NCBI GenBank assembly: GCA_025786725.1 | Contig: JAHLTZ010000026.1 | Coordinates: forward strand, 1-64,000 | Length of the DNA stretch: 64,000 nucleotides | Source: Syncephalis fuscata | Taxonomy: Eukaryota > Zoopagomycota > Zoopagomycetes > Zoopagales > Piptocephalidaceae | Direction of reading: 5' to 3' | Shown here: in pieces, positions 9,520 to 23,200 of the stretch | Numbering within the stretch: the first letter of the stretch is position 1 | Layout of the letters: each line of letters begins with the position of its first letter | The notes under the pieces: generated by a model | Database searches by the model: none | Seen by the model: the letters and a program-made list of their open reading frames with translations, nothing else | What the model was told of the DNA's origin: nothing | Made by a program: the position numbers and the translations under genes

Positions 9520-10200
9520 TGAACATGTAATGCAAACCAAATCCATTGATTCTATAGAAGCAATAATGATACGCCTTTGTGTTCTTGCTATTGCTTTTAC
9601 CGAAAAATTAATCCCCAACTTGACCGTAAGATGCAAACTGAAACAACTGGTTCTACAAAAATAATGATGCTCCGTTGTTGTTTCTTTACTTTAACCTGCT
9701 TACCATTTGCACAAAGGACCCGACAATCTCAATCATTCAGTACACCTATGGTAGAAATTCGTGTACTATTCTTTACAATATCGTACATGGTTTGAACATG
9801 TAATGCAAACCAAATCCATTGATTCTATAGAAGCAATAATGATACGCCTTTGTGTTCTTGCTATTGCTTTTACCGAAAAATTAATCCCCAACTTGATTGT
9901 AAAACGCAAACTGAAACAACTGGTTTTACAGAAATAATGATGCTCCGTTGTTGTTTCTTTACTTTAACCTGCTTACCATTTGCACAAAGGACCCGACAAT
10001 CTCAATCATTCAGTACATCTATGGTAGAAATCCATATACTAATATTTACTGCACTATGCATGATTTGACCATACAATACAAACTGAGTCTATTGGTTCTA
10101 TAGAAGCAGTAGTAACACAACAATGTGTTTTGCTGTTGCTTTTACCGAAACATTTTAATCCCCAATATTTGCATCCTTTCAAACTGCGCATAACTCGTAA
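9520..10200. repeat. Two 273-bp tandem repeats plus a partial third copy
   Basis: Positions about 9520-9792 and 9793-10065 are nearly identical (shared GCAAACCAAATCCATTGATT, GCTATTGCTTTTACCGAAAA). A diverged partial third copy runs to about 10190. A related block occurs near 60,680-60,830 upstream of gene B, so the repeat belongs to the upstream region of this gene family. Short ORFs in it are repeats of each other and not convincing genes. Confidence 0.85.
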
Positions 10201-10555
10201 GATAGTGCATTGCCTTTGAACAAACCCCGATATAATCTTTTTGTGGAATTAGGTCTGTTTTGACACCAAACTGCATTCTCTTCATTTTATAGATGACTAC
10301 AAGGTTTATTAATAGTCGGTAAATAAAAGCTATTTATTATTATTTCAAACTGCACAACACATATACAAAAGCAACATTAATAAATTGAGTTTCTTTACAT
10401 ACCTATAATGCTGTGCATAATCCAGTTACAATGATTAAATCATGCAATATATTGGTTGGTTCATGTGACCATTCTACTTGCCATTGCAGCTTAGCTACAA
10501 GAATTACCAATTTATTTTTAGTTTTGTATTACTAATCATTGATACAGGCCTTATC

Positions 10556-10665
10556 GCTATCAGTCAATTCCTGTTATTAATTATTGGCTGCTGCGTAATG
10601 GTATTCCCGATAATGAAGCATTGGGCTCGAGTATTGATGTTGTTGATTTATTGATTATAAAGTAA
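10556..10665 (+). pseudogene. Possible orphan terminal exon
   Basis: After an acceptor-like TGATACAG, an open frame reads PYRYQSIPVINYWLLRNG and continues for about 36 codons to TAA. It looks coding, but I found no upstream exon in the preceding few hundred bases and do not recognise the family. It may be the 3' end of a lost gene. Confidence 0.3.
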
Positions 10666-10871
10666 TGTAAAGACACTAAAATTTATTTATCAGATTATTT
10701 AAGTTAAATATATGTCTATTATTGCTAAAATGGATAGTTTAATTGTGTTTGTATTTAATGATTAACCATAACGTATCAATGGCTACAAAAAAACTTTTTT
10801 TAATTAAAATAAAATTAAATTATAATAGCGATAGCATTAAATAAACTAAACATGTGTACTGTAGAATATTA

Positions 10872-12292
10872 CTACGGAATACGTATTGAGCAAATTACGT
10901 GGTCATTTGTCGGCATCTCTTTTTGTAGATTTATGTAAACTAGTTGATACTGCCTAGCTCTTGATATTTTGATTGTATCACACCGGAAAGCATTAAGCCA
11001 TCGTTGAGGATGTTGATTAAGATCCATGGGCACCGGTATCGCTGGATCGAACAATAGCAGATATTGAGTTCCATTTGCCAGTTGCTCCAGACCTACAATA
11101 CAACGGCTATGTCCTGTAAACAGCTGTATTAATGCCCATTGCTTCAATAACCAATAATACAATACCTTGATGTTGCAAGTAAAGAGGTGGCTTTTGTGTA
11201 TAGTAGATCCTGTTGATGGTTGAGCGCTGTGATAAAGGATGATTGTCTACATCAAAATATTTCTGGACTACACAAAATGGTTCATCATGTTGTCCTCGAG
11301 GACCATTTGGACAATGAAAGTCAATAATATGGCATCTAGTGACAATATTAATATTAGTAATCTTTTCGATTGAACACTGCTTACTTGACGCCAAGATATG
11401 AAAAAAACGTGTACATCTCCGTGGCTCCAATCCATTTGCTTGTTCCTTGTAAATAATAGCCAAGTTGTTGCGCGCCTGCCATATCCCAACCTATTATTGA
11501 GCTGTTTAATGCTGAGCGTAGATTGATTGTCTTTGTGTACCTACCCTGTTGCCATGCTTCCTCGATATGCCGTTGGATTCCTAATATTTCCATTACATGG
11601 GATATTCGCTCGGGGCATAGTGATACCAGTACAGACATAAGCATTTGTATATCACAATAGCCACAGCCCCAACACTGATCTTGACGGCCACTAGGAATGT
11701 GCACTATACCAGTATGACATAGATTTGCTGAGTCTATCAATCATTGTTGCATTACTGGCAGCACACCTAGTAGCATATAAATATAAACATTAAAGTCTAG
11801 CAATTAACATTTTGTTGCCGCTCTGCCTACCTAACTGTCCACAACATTCACAGAGATGAACAGTGGATTTTGATGAAGATACTTGTTCTGAATCTTGTTT
11901 AGTTTTATTATCTTGTGATGTAAATGCATCTCAACATGGAGTTCACGTTTATGCGGTGATTCTGTTAGTGCAAGCTAACATACTGGACATTCAGATATTA
12001 AAGCATTGCAAGCATCTTCTGTGGTTATTATGTCACCCATCATTGATTCTATAATGTTAAATTAATCATTAAACCAAGTGCAATACAATTATATACTATT
12101 CCATTAGTAGTTTTAGAATTCTACTGACCAGAAATTATGGTATCATTATAGCTGGGTCGTTGAAATGCTCGTTAGTATGGTGGAGAAAAGCCGGTTTATT
12201 TCTTAAAAATCAAACTGACATACAGGACATTGCCGCCTATCGCTAGCCTCGTCGGTATTATTGAAATAAAAATGCTTATGCCAATCATCCAT
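10872..12292 (-). CDS. ZUP1: ZUP1-like peptidase C78 (deubiquitinase), damaged 5' end
   Basis: Six exons: 12292-12129, 12048-11831, 11733-11545, 11490-11385, 11335-11166, 11113-10872; about 363 residues. C78 peptidases cleave ubiquitin or UFM1; the ZUP1 branch trims K63 chains. The catalytic part is intact: Cys in WGCGYCDIQM, then WIGATEM, Asp in IIDFH and His in GHSRCIVG. N-terminal C2H2 fingers (QCPVCQFDF...HTNEHF; ECPVC...ELHVEMH; HLCECCGQL) fit ZUP1. The first two exons contain three one-base frame breaks (near 12,205, 12,155 and 11,913) and an in-frame TAG (11,976-11,978) inside the second finger. This region is either badly sequenced or decaying. Introns 2-5 keep consistent phases. Confidence 0.7.
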
Positions 12293-13197
12293 GGTTACTC
12301 TTCTTGATATTATCGCAATTATATACAAACTAAAAAATTAAGTTAATGTAATACTTCATTTTGAACGCTGCAATAGTTGTACTAGTATGTTGAATTGTAG
12401 TCGAAGGGAATAAGAGTGTGATATAGGTCATAGAATATGGCCAAAATATCCCATTCTAAATCAATAAATATATGACTTCAATAAAAATAAAAGGTTTGAA
12501 ATATTGGTTTACAACCAATATCCAGTATAAATAATACTGTGTTACTATTGTAATTACTGTGCAGTCTTTTTGTCTTACTTTTTTCTTTTCTTCTACGTTA
12601 ATCAAGTCAAGCATTGCTGATATTCAATTACTATATTACATCATTTATTTTAACTACTATAATAACAATATTCCATTTTTGATAACATTATAATTGTATG
12701 TGCCACTCATTATTCTAAATAAAATTTATTATAATAAAATAAATATTTGTCAGAATGTAACATATATCGTTTGTTATAAAAGAATATGGTATAATTTTAT
12801 AGCTACTCAAGGACAAAAATAGACAAAATAGCGATGTGCTCATTAGTAATATTGATCATAGTCGACGTAATCATAAATGCTATAATACAATAATGGCCAA
12901 TTAGTTGCCATATCTATATACTAGTACAATCAATTAATTAAAATATTAAAAAAGTGCACGTTATCATCAATTTTCAATTAATATCGGTAACGGTTGTTAA
13001 ATTATCCGATCATTTTATAATAAGAACAGTATACGGATGAAATAAAGGCCTTATTTTGCTTTATTTGTAAATAATCACACGTAGTTTATACTTGTTTTTT
13101 GAGCAGAAATTCAAGCTATTACTAATACATTTGAAGAATAAATAGAACAATTGCTGATAATGTTAAAGCCATAACCTTTTAAATATTCTACACTATC
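12293..13197. other. AT-rich intergenic, no gene seen
   Basis: Divergent spacer between the ZUP1-like gene (minus) and the aldo-keto reductase (plus). It should hold both promoters. No ORF, RNA or repeat is supported. Confidence 0.5.
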
Positions 13198-14135
13198 ATG
13201 GGTCCTCGCACTAGTTTTAAGTTAAATACCGGCGCTACAATTCCGGCAATCGGCTTGGGTACCTGGCAGCCAGACCCGAAAACAGCAGCAACTGCCGTTC
13301 CTCATGGAATAAGTGTAGGCTACCGTCATATCGATACGGCCGCCATCTACATGCAAGAAACTGAAGTTGGAAATGCAGTAAACAATTCCAAAGTGCCACG
13401 AAGCGAGTTTTTCGTCACATCCAAGCTATGGAACAGTGAACACGATCCCAAAGATGTTCCCGTTGCTTTTGAGAAGACGCTAAACAAGCTTGGTCTTGAC
13501 TATATTGATTTATATCTTATGCACTGGCCGATAGAGTTTGAGAAAGATGTAAATACTGGTGAAGTTAAAATGCCCATTGAAGTTGTTGCAAAAAACGATT
13601 TTGCCGATACTTGGCGAGCAATGGAGGTATGTAGCCATTTTATTACTTGTACATATGTACTTATATATCTATATATTAGAATCTATTAGAAACTGGCAAA
13701 GTCAAGGCTATTGGCGTTTCCAACTTTACCATTAGCAATCTGAAGCATCTGCTTGCTAGTGCACGTGTAGTGCCAGCTGTCAATCAAGTCGAATTACATC
13801 CATATTTGCCACAAGATGAACTGGTTGAATTTTGCCATAGCAAAGGCATACACATGACGGCGTACAGTCCACTTGGATCTCAGGGTGCACCATTGCAATC
13901 GGAACCGATTATCGCGTCTATTGCAGAGAAGCACGGCTGCACACCGGTGCAAGTACTTATTAATTGGGCTTTAGCGCGCGGTACATCAGTAATACCCAGA
14001 TCCGCCAATCCAGATCGTATTAAGTCGAATTTTGTTGAAGTGCCACTAGACGACGACGACATAAAGCAAATAGCTGAAATTAAACGACGTGAGCGCTATT
14101 GTGTGTTTCCATGGACAGAGGGTGCCTTTGATTAA
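13198..14135 (+). CDS. Aldo-keto reductase (NADPH-dependent)
   Basis: Two exons, 13198-13626 and 13680-14135 (intron GTATGT...ATTAG), 294 residues, the usual AKR length. It should reduce an aldehyde or ketone with NADPH in the cytosol. The catalytic tetrad is visible: Asp46 and Tyr51 (HIDTAAIY), Lys76 (VTSKLWN), His109 (LMHWP). The family blocks GLGTW, GVSNF, QVELHPYLPQ, YSPLGS and the cofactor-binding VIPRSANPDRI are present. It resembles the 2,5-didehydrogluconate/xylose-type branch; the substrate cannot be set from sequence. Confidence 0.93.
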
Positions 14136-14272
14136 ACATTTAACATGAAATAATAAATAATTATAAGTATATTTGAATGCGTAAAAATAAATGTAATTAT
14201 AATTGTTTAACGTTATTTTGGCACTTTTCTATTATTGATAAAAATTATATAATATTTATTATAACATAGTAT

Positions 14273-17200
14273 TTAATACCATGGCATCCATACACAACTC
14301 ATTTGTGCCATCTTTTGTGGATTAGTTGCTTGAGCAATGAGATCCAGCAATGATTGATCTAATGGAACAATTTCACTAGATGCTACCGGTTGATCCTCCA
14401 GTTCCATGGCATCAGTATCGGACGCAGCTGCAGCTGTTCCAGTATTAATACCATTAACGTTGGCATTAGAAGCAGATGCTTGGTGTGTAGATGTTGTAGC
14501 TAAATGTTTCCATGCCTATTAATGACAGAATATTAGCAAATTAATAGATTAATAGAGAGAGTAACCTACCACATCTCGTTCTGTACGACATGCTAATAGC
14601 TGTATTTTACGCATCAATTGTCCTGTTGCCGCTTTAGCAGCAATGATGGTCGTGTGTCGTTCAGTTGACATATCATCTGATGTATCCATTTTGCCTTCAC
14701 CTCTCTCTTCTGTATCCATAGCCGTGGCCGTATCATTATCGTCATTATCATTATTGATCTTTGGCACTTCTGATGTACCACTCTCTTCTGCTTTATCGGT
14801 CACTTCTTGCGTAATAGCATCAGTCTCTGCTGCTGTAGTATTTGCATCTTTATTTGCCGTCGAATGACCACCTCCAGTCATTGTTGCCGATGATGCTGTA
14901 TTATTCCACGTGTTCAGTTCATCATAAACAAAAATATTTAATAAATCCTCGACTTCCGTCTACATGGATTATATTAGCATTCGTCATTTAACAGCCATTA
15001 TAATACAAACCTTTGATTCAACAAATGCATCGGCAATACATAAAAGTGAAGTAGCAAATACGCCTTCAAGTCCATTAGGTGTCATGAAATGCTGTAGATT
15101 GGGTGTCAATCGGAAAGGTACCGGCTCAGTAATATTGAAATCTTGATCTAATAAACCATATCGTATTAATATTGATGTCCATAAGTTAATAAATAAATAA
15201 GTAACTTACTTGGGAAGAGTTCAGCCGTCCATATATTGCCAGTGGACAATGAAACATGGTACTTGTGTGGATGACGAGCGTTAACACCAAGTACATGAGT
15301 TAGAAAAGTGCTGGTCGCCCATTGAGCAGTGAATCGTTTACGTAACATCCATAGATCGGCCGGTGTCTTTTGACGTGATGAAAAGTAACGAGTCAGTGTA
15401 TCAATTGGTACAAGTGTATTGGCGATAGATTCGACAATCTCGTGTTTAATACTTGGTATCATTGTTTTATCGTCACCAGTCAGCTCAGTAAGTAATTCCA
15501 AGTATTTAAAGACCGGTTCATCCACTAGAACATCCTGTCCATTTAACTGTGTCTCCAATGCTTCATGGAGTGTAACATAGGATGGATCTAGTTGTACCAA
15601 ACGTACTTGAGGGGCCAATGGCACAGTAACCGGTAGATGGAACTGTAATGAACGTCTACGTGTTTCCAAACGTCTTTCCAGCACACTGAGTTCAACCATA
15701 TTAGTGTTATTATTATTAATAAAATATTATTATACAGCTTACCCATTAAGTAGTCTAAATAGCTGCAATAAACGTTCTTCACGACGGCAGAAACGTGGAC
15801 ATGGATGTTGAATCATAAACGGATGAACTGTTCCATTATGACCACGCATAGCAATATGTCTAACAAAACTTGCTTGTTGTCGAATAGTAACTACAGTTGG
15901 TTCAAATCGCTCAATTCTTACAAAGTCATTATTATTATCCTTTAACTAGTAGATTCAATATTATAAATAACTATTACACTTAATAATACTATCTCTACTT
16001 ACTAGAACATATTGTCCCGGTATTTCTACATCATCGAATCGTTGATGTTCAAATTCAGTTAAATAATGTGAATAACTTTCTAGAGGTAATTCCGTTGGTC
16101 GTTCAGCCATCATGGCCACAAATGAATCGCGCCATTCACGTAAACGACGTACATATTGTGGCAGTGTTGGTTGATTCTCTACAAAATCACGTGCAAATGC
16201 CGTCTATACGATATTGATTATTAAATGACACCATGTAACTGCTATTCGCATACCTTTAATTCACCCGATGGTAATATGTCAGCAATACGTTGAATATTCG
16301 ACAATGAAGCAGTTGATAGAGCTGAATCTTTATCGTTATGCGATAAACGTGATGCCAATTGCTATATAACTGTATAAATACCTTTATAATATATACACTA
16401 TCAATAACTTACTTGAATACCATCGGTTAATAGTGCTACCAACAATCGATACATATCCTCTTCAGAAGTTGGCTTTAATCGAGCCAATATTTGATCAATC
16501 ATCGTTTCCATGGTTAGTGCCAGTAATGGATTAGTTGATTTAAGTATTGACATAATATCATCAAGATACTCCCATGGATGCTCACGCTGTAGAACATTTG
16601 TTGTTTGATTTGAAGTAGCTGCCAATGTTTCTGATGATTGCGATAAAGCATTGCCACTATTATTGTCTTTAGCTAGTGCTCCATCATCATCATCATCTTT
16701 ATCTACTTCATCTTTAACTGCATCATCTGTATCCATCATCATAGCACTGTCATCTTCTTTAATAAATCCAGCGGATTCAGCTGGTGTCGCCTCACTTGTT
16801 TCTGTGTCTGTAGCCGTATTTCTTGATAACAAGGTTGTTTTATCATCATTTATGCCATTAAATAAATTTATATTCTTGGATAGATTATTCATAGATGAAG
16901 ATGATTCAGCTGTTAGTGTTGTTGCAGCAGCAGCAGCAGTTGTTGTTGTTGTTGTTGTTGTTGCAGTTGTTGCAGATACAGAAGCTGACGTTGAAGGTGA
17001 TGGTGATACTGATTTTTTACGGGTGGATTTGGCCATTGATGGATTTCTACGTAAAACCATTTCAAATTCTTCTCTCATCGTCCGTAGTTGATAATGCAAT
17101 GCCTATTAAATACATACATATTAATAACTATACCTATAATTAATAGCTATCTAAACAACTTACTTGTGGGAATGATTTGGCAATACGCTCAAGTACTAGG

Positions 17201-20200
17201 CGAGCATGTCTAGCTGTACGGCTTGATAGTTGACTTAATAATTGCGGTATAAATGTAAGCCAGTACCAAATAGCCACATCACCTTTAAACGTTTCAAACG
17301 TTTTGGCCACTGTGCCCTGCTGATCATCCGAAGCAAGTAGCCATAGAATGCGTGCAATATGGCGACGTGATTTAGGACTACGTTGTAAGCAACATGCCTG
17401 TAAGTAGCAGTCCATCGCTCTACTAGCATATTCAATCTGATCAGGATGGTGCTGGAATAATCCATCCAAAAATCGGCCCCAGCTTGACCATGCTTTGGCC
17501 AAACTAAGATCGGCATTTGTGGCGGCCGCATAAGCAACATTTGCCTCATCGTTGCGTTCAAGTCGGGCTAGAAAATCACCTTTTAGCGTAAAGAATTCCG
17601 CCTTTTGTCGTACACCAAAATAGGCCAGATTCGTATTATTAATGACCTCAAGTCCAGAGGTCAATTCGCCCAAGTTCTTTAAATTACACCGTGCCTGTTC
17701 TTTCAATTTAATAAATGCTTCGTGAATTTCAATATTGGGCAGTGTGTAGATACGGGCCAGTTGATTAGTGCACACATCCAGCATGCCATGTTTACGTGCT
17801 ATTCTAGCAAATCGATTAATCATCCAGGCCATTTCATGATAGCCACGATAGGCGAGTGAACTACCCGCCACACCACTCGTCGCAGCATTATTAGCCGTAA
17901 CAGTCGGTGGCAATAATGGGCCCAGCGGTAAAAAGGTACGATTAACGGCACCAAACATCAATTGACGCCATGATACTAGATCACTCCATCGATTCATATC
18001 ATCCCAGTAATTGGGCAGTCGTTCACGCCATGACTGTAGTAGTGCCTTTAATTCTTGGAATCGGGCATCAAAGTTGTTGGCATTGGTGTCGAGTAATAGT
18101 GTACACATTTGACCGGCCTCTTGTAATTCAACAAACATTTGAAATACATGTAGCAACGAAACATGTGATCGATGTACGATAGGCGGTAATGAACGCCATT
18201 GTTGTAAGGCCAATTTCATACCATCGGCACACAATTGATGAAATACACTGGATCGATCTGGTTCACTTACACCACTTTCCTGTAATAGTAAAAATGCTTC
18301 CATACCCTTACGGCGTGGCGATTCAGGTAATACACGTAAACATTTGACCATCGATTCGGCTTCAAATTGTGGACTATCCATTTGACGCCATGCAGCATCC
18401 AGTTGAAGAGCTGGATTGTTTTCATGACGGGCCAAGTCATGTAGAATATCCCATTGCTGTAACTGTTCCGTTGTACGTATCCAATGCTCTTCCCATAGTG
18501 TATACTCGGCCTCAGTAAACGCTTGAATACCGCTACGGGCCTTTAATTGGGCTTGTTCGTACATTTGTTGTGCTACCGGCCATACACTACACTGTTCAAA
18601 AGAAAGTGCATTATTCGTTTCACTAAACATACAACGACGACGCCATAGTCCAAACATTAAATCATCTTCTGATAACTGCGTGTATAGTTCAGTTAGTGCA
18701 TCCAGCGTACTTTCACGTATTAATTCTTCACTACGATTCACTTCATCTAGACCATTTGTATCCATCGAGTGGCCATGTTCAAGATACTCAACGGCAACAT
18801 GCCATGCACCAAAATGTTTAGCAATGTACTTAACAAGCTGTGGTGGTAATCGAACAGCCGGTTGACATAGTGCAGCCGCTTCTAGTAATGCCTGCGGTAC
18901 ATTGGGACGTATGGCCGTTTGTTGCGACTGATACGGATTGGCCAGAAGTGGAATAAGCGATTTTGTAATATCGGTACGCTCTTTAGTCGACAATAACGGC
19001 CAACTATTACTAAATAATTCAATCCATGTATCATAGGCTATGTCATTGTTAAAATGTAACAGCTGTTGTAATGGTCGAATAAGATCAATAAGTGTCAGTT
19101 GACGTAGTTCAGCCATTAATTGGCATTGTTGTTCGACAATTTGCTGTAATGATGTATTTTGTTGCGCATTAGTCGCTATTTTAGCTGTCACTTTAGTTGT
19201 CGTTGTACTATTTGGTAATAAATTCGATAAAGATGATAGTGATAGAATACGTGTCTGGCTCATTAATGGTGCTTCTGGCACAATACCTGCTAATAGTAAA
19301 TCACAAGCTTGGGTAATCCAGAACTGTTTAGCAATAGCATCCCAGTGCTGTACACCTATTAAATAATACAATCGTGGGTAAAGACCACGTCCAGCACTTT
19401 TATGAAAAATAGTGGCAAATCGATTACGTAATTCTGGTTCGTTGAAACAAAGACCGGTAAGAAAGGCGTGTTCTAATCGTACAGTTAATTCAGTACGTGC
19501 AAATAATGGATTTTCATAAATATCAACGACCAATCGAAGGAATTCTTTCATTAATTCACGGTCTTGTCGTTGATCCAATGTCATCAACATTGACATTAGA
19601 TTGGCCTTCTCCTTAGTCGTGGGGAATGCTTCTTGATCATCTTTAATCCATTCGCGTACCATAGTAAGAATGGCCCGTAGTAGTTCTAGATCGGGTGACT
19701 TCTCTATTAACTGTATAAGTGATACGAGTAACCAGCGACGTTGATCGCCCAAATAAGAGACACGTGATTTGAGTAGACGTAATAATAGAATAAGTGCCGG
19801 TACTAAATGTTGATATTCAGGTGATGCTAAATTGGCCGATAAAAGCGATACTGAAGGCATTGTTGTACTGGTAGGACTAACAACAGTCGATAGTGGATTA
19901 CTACCGCTGACTGATATCAACTGAATATGCTCTTTAGTTAGTTTCTGTAATAGTTTACTAAGTGTTGGAATGAAACTATCTAGATATTCTGGTCGTGATT
20001 TACAACATGCTTGTAATAGAATAAGAGCAGCCCGTAAACTTTGACTATTAATACTAATACTTGAACCAAGTGTAGTTGAACCACCATTTGTATTACTGCC
20101 AGTAACAGTACCGGCACCACTCACACTACCGGTACCAGCACCGCCTGTTGCACCACTACTCGTACCACCCAATCCTTCTTGTAAAATAGTATCAATGGCG

Positions 20201-23200
20201 GCATAGAAGGTTGCCACTTCAACTTGAGCCTCATCTGGTGATGGAAGATGAGCGTATAATCGCGTAAGAATAGGAGCCATTGGTTCGCATAAATCAAGAC
20301 GGCCACTTGATAATGCTCGATTAAGTAGTCGTTGTAATAAAGCAATATTTTCAGTAAGCCAATTTGTCGGCTTTCGCTCTAATACAAAATCAAATACTTG
20401 AAGTGCCGCCCCTACACCTGCTACTTTATCTTCTTTAATTTCATCCATATTAGCAACGAGGACTACTTCTAAATAACGTAGATTAATGTCTACTGATTGC
20501 CAAGTAGACAGTTGCATTGCTTCTTTAAGCAAATGTAACGCTCTTGATGACATGTTATTAGGTGTAGCCGATGATGATGATGATGATGATGGTGGTGGTG
20601 ATTCAGCTGTAGCACATGTAAATTGTGCCAAATAATTAAGAATCATTTCTTTAAGCGTAGCATTTGGCGTATATTCATTAGATGGAATAGTTGGTGTAAT
20701 CGACATACTATTCGTATCATTACTATCTGTATCTTCACTTGGTAATGATGCTAATAGTTTCTTCTCCCATCCAAGCATTGTTTCTACTTGATCAAGGGTA
20801 AGTGCACGTGTCTCGGCCGTGGCAGATGGTACTAGTCCAAGTTTCGGTAATGTATTGACCATTTGAGGTAGGAAATATTCACGACAAGCATAGAATTGCT
20901 CAGCATGTCGCACGACTAACTGGTAAATATTGACAAGTTGCGATACGGTGTGGCCATCTTCAATAAGTACTTTACGGGTGTAGCGAGCCCATGTAGGAAA
21001 TCGATGATGATCACCAGGAGCATTGGCTAATCGAGTAGGCAGGGCCGGTGTAAGTACATCTAGTGCTTGTTTTACCAAATGCTTCGCCTCCGATTGATGC
21101 GCACGTAATAGAGCGACAAATATTTGATTAATAATCTTGGGCGGTGTTTCGAATGCTGCAATAAATCGAGCAATTAATACGTAGGCTGCTTGTTTACTCG
21201 TTACATCTTCTAAACGAATATTACCATAGGCGAATTTAATAACATCTTTTCGCATCAATATACGCTGTGGTACATATTGTACCATCATTGCTGTTAATTG
21301 CAATAATTCAATACGTAATGGGTCACCGAAACTCGATCGATCAGCATTGGCTGGTTGATCGGCTAATGGACGCCAGATACGTGTCTGTATCTCTTCGAGT
21401 GTAGGGGCATCCAGTATTTGATCAGCTTGTTGACGTACAAAAGTCGAAAGTAACATCGGATTCACTAGAATACGTAAGGCTTGAGTGCGTATCTCTTGGG
21501 TCTCCGTTAAATGAGCACTATTACTGGCGGATGATTCAAATAAACGTAAAAATCTACGTAAAATGGCCCGTTTACGTTCAGCTGTGCCACGAATGGCCAT
21601 TTCATCACACAAAAATGTTTGTAAAAAGGAGAAATCGACTACACTAGGCGTGGTAAATATATCCAATAAATCAAACAGTAAATCAACTTCATCAGGTACC
21701 CTCTGGCGTAGATCATTAGTGTTTCGGCTAATAAGCGTGATTCTTGTAACCGATGTAGATTCATATGTTCTTCTTGTTGTTGAATACGTATACGGCGAGC
21801 AGGTGTACGCCATAATTCAAGTAATCGATCTACTAAGTCACGATGTTCAACTAGCCATTCTGGATGTACAATACATAATTGATGTACAATAAGTACAAAT
21901 TGGAATCTAACTTCATCTAAATTGGCGCTATCATCGACGGTGGATGGAAATGCTCGAGCAATTAATCGGTCCGGTGATCGAAGCAGTTGCGATCTAAAGG
22001 CCGTTGCTTGTTCCATACCAAGTAGTCCAAGGAATAAGCGGCTCATAGCTGGTTCAGCCAATCGATTTAGGAAATAATCGATTGATTCAGAGGCATATCG
22101 ATTAAGGAATTTGATTAACGGTGCTCTAAATGGACTCGATGCATCTCTACGTAGCATTAATTCCATACGTAATGTTTCAGTTACTAAATCATTAAGGAAT
22201 ATGTTTGATGAAGCTGGCAATAAGTGAAATACATTCATAATAGCCACAATAATCTGCACTTCATGTACTTCAGCAAGCGATTTACCCGCTGCTTCCTGCA
22301 TTACTTGAGGATCGGCCCAACTCTTCATATGATCAAGCAATTTGTTGCCAATTTCTACTTTAAAGTAGCTAATTAGTAGCTCAAGTAATCGGGCCAGTCC
22401 CTCAAGGCCCGGCACCGTTAATCGTTTATGATCGGATAGATTATGTAGAATGGGACGTAGACCGGTTTGTAATAAATCTTTGGGTAATCGATGCTGTTGG
22501 GTAAGTACTTGTTGTAGGCCTTTCTTCGCTGCCTCTACCACTTCAGATGACTTGTTATAAAGTGATTTAAAAAATACTGAAATGATACGTTGTCTAACGG
22601 TACTTTGTCGTGGGGTAAAGAAGTCGGAACACGTCATGGCCGCCGATAGTAAACGTATACAAACAACACGTAAATTGACCAGAGAGGCCGCATTCTTATA
22701 CTGAGATGTACGACTAACAAGTGCTTGATCATCGGCATCGGCCAATGCCAGTGCTTCATGTAATAAACGCAGTAATTCATCATTACACTGTAGGAATGGT
22801 GGTCGTAATGATAAACAATAGGTAACGGCATCAATATTGCCAATTTGCATAGCAAATGGTAAAGCACGTAATGGTTTAGTGAATATAGGCCGTAATAATC
22901 GTTCCCGTACTGGATCAAGTAATTCAGTCACTTCGCACCCAGTAAGATCGGCGAGTAATTGGAATGAGGATTGAATGGTGTCACGTACGGCTGCGTTGGA
23001 ATTCGATAATTCAGTAACGAGTAATCCAACAAGATTGGTAAACTTTTGTTTACGCTCGGCATTCGGTTCACCTTCATCGGGTCGATTACATACTTTAAGC
23101 ACATGAGCTAGTGTTTGAGTGGCTTCTTCAACACCGCTAGTGGATAGTTCAGGTGATGCATCCTTGAGAATATACAGTAAAGCTTTACAGAAATCAAGTT

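Noticed and set aside
9577-10068. Two near-identical 72-residue ORFs
   Set aside because: They arise from the 273-bp tandem repeat and encode nothing recognisable.
14643-14867. Hydrophobic plus-strand ORF suggesting a membrane protein
   Set aside because: It is the reverse of the acidic low-complexity part of TRA1 exon 16.
16651-17143. Plus-strand ORFs rich in Ser, Val and Leu opposite TRA1
   Set aside because: They are antisense shadows of low-complexity TRA1 codons (CAA/CAG/GAT runs) and have no independent coding signal.
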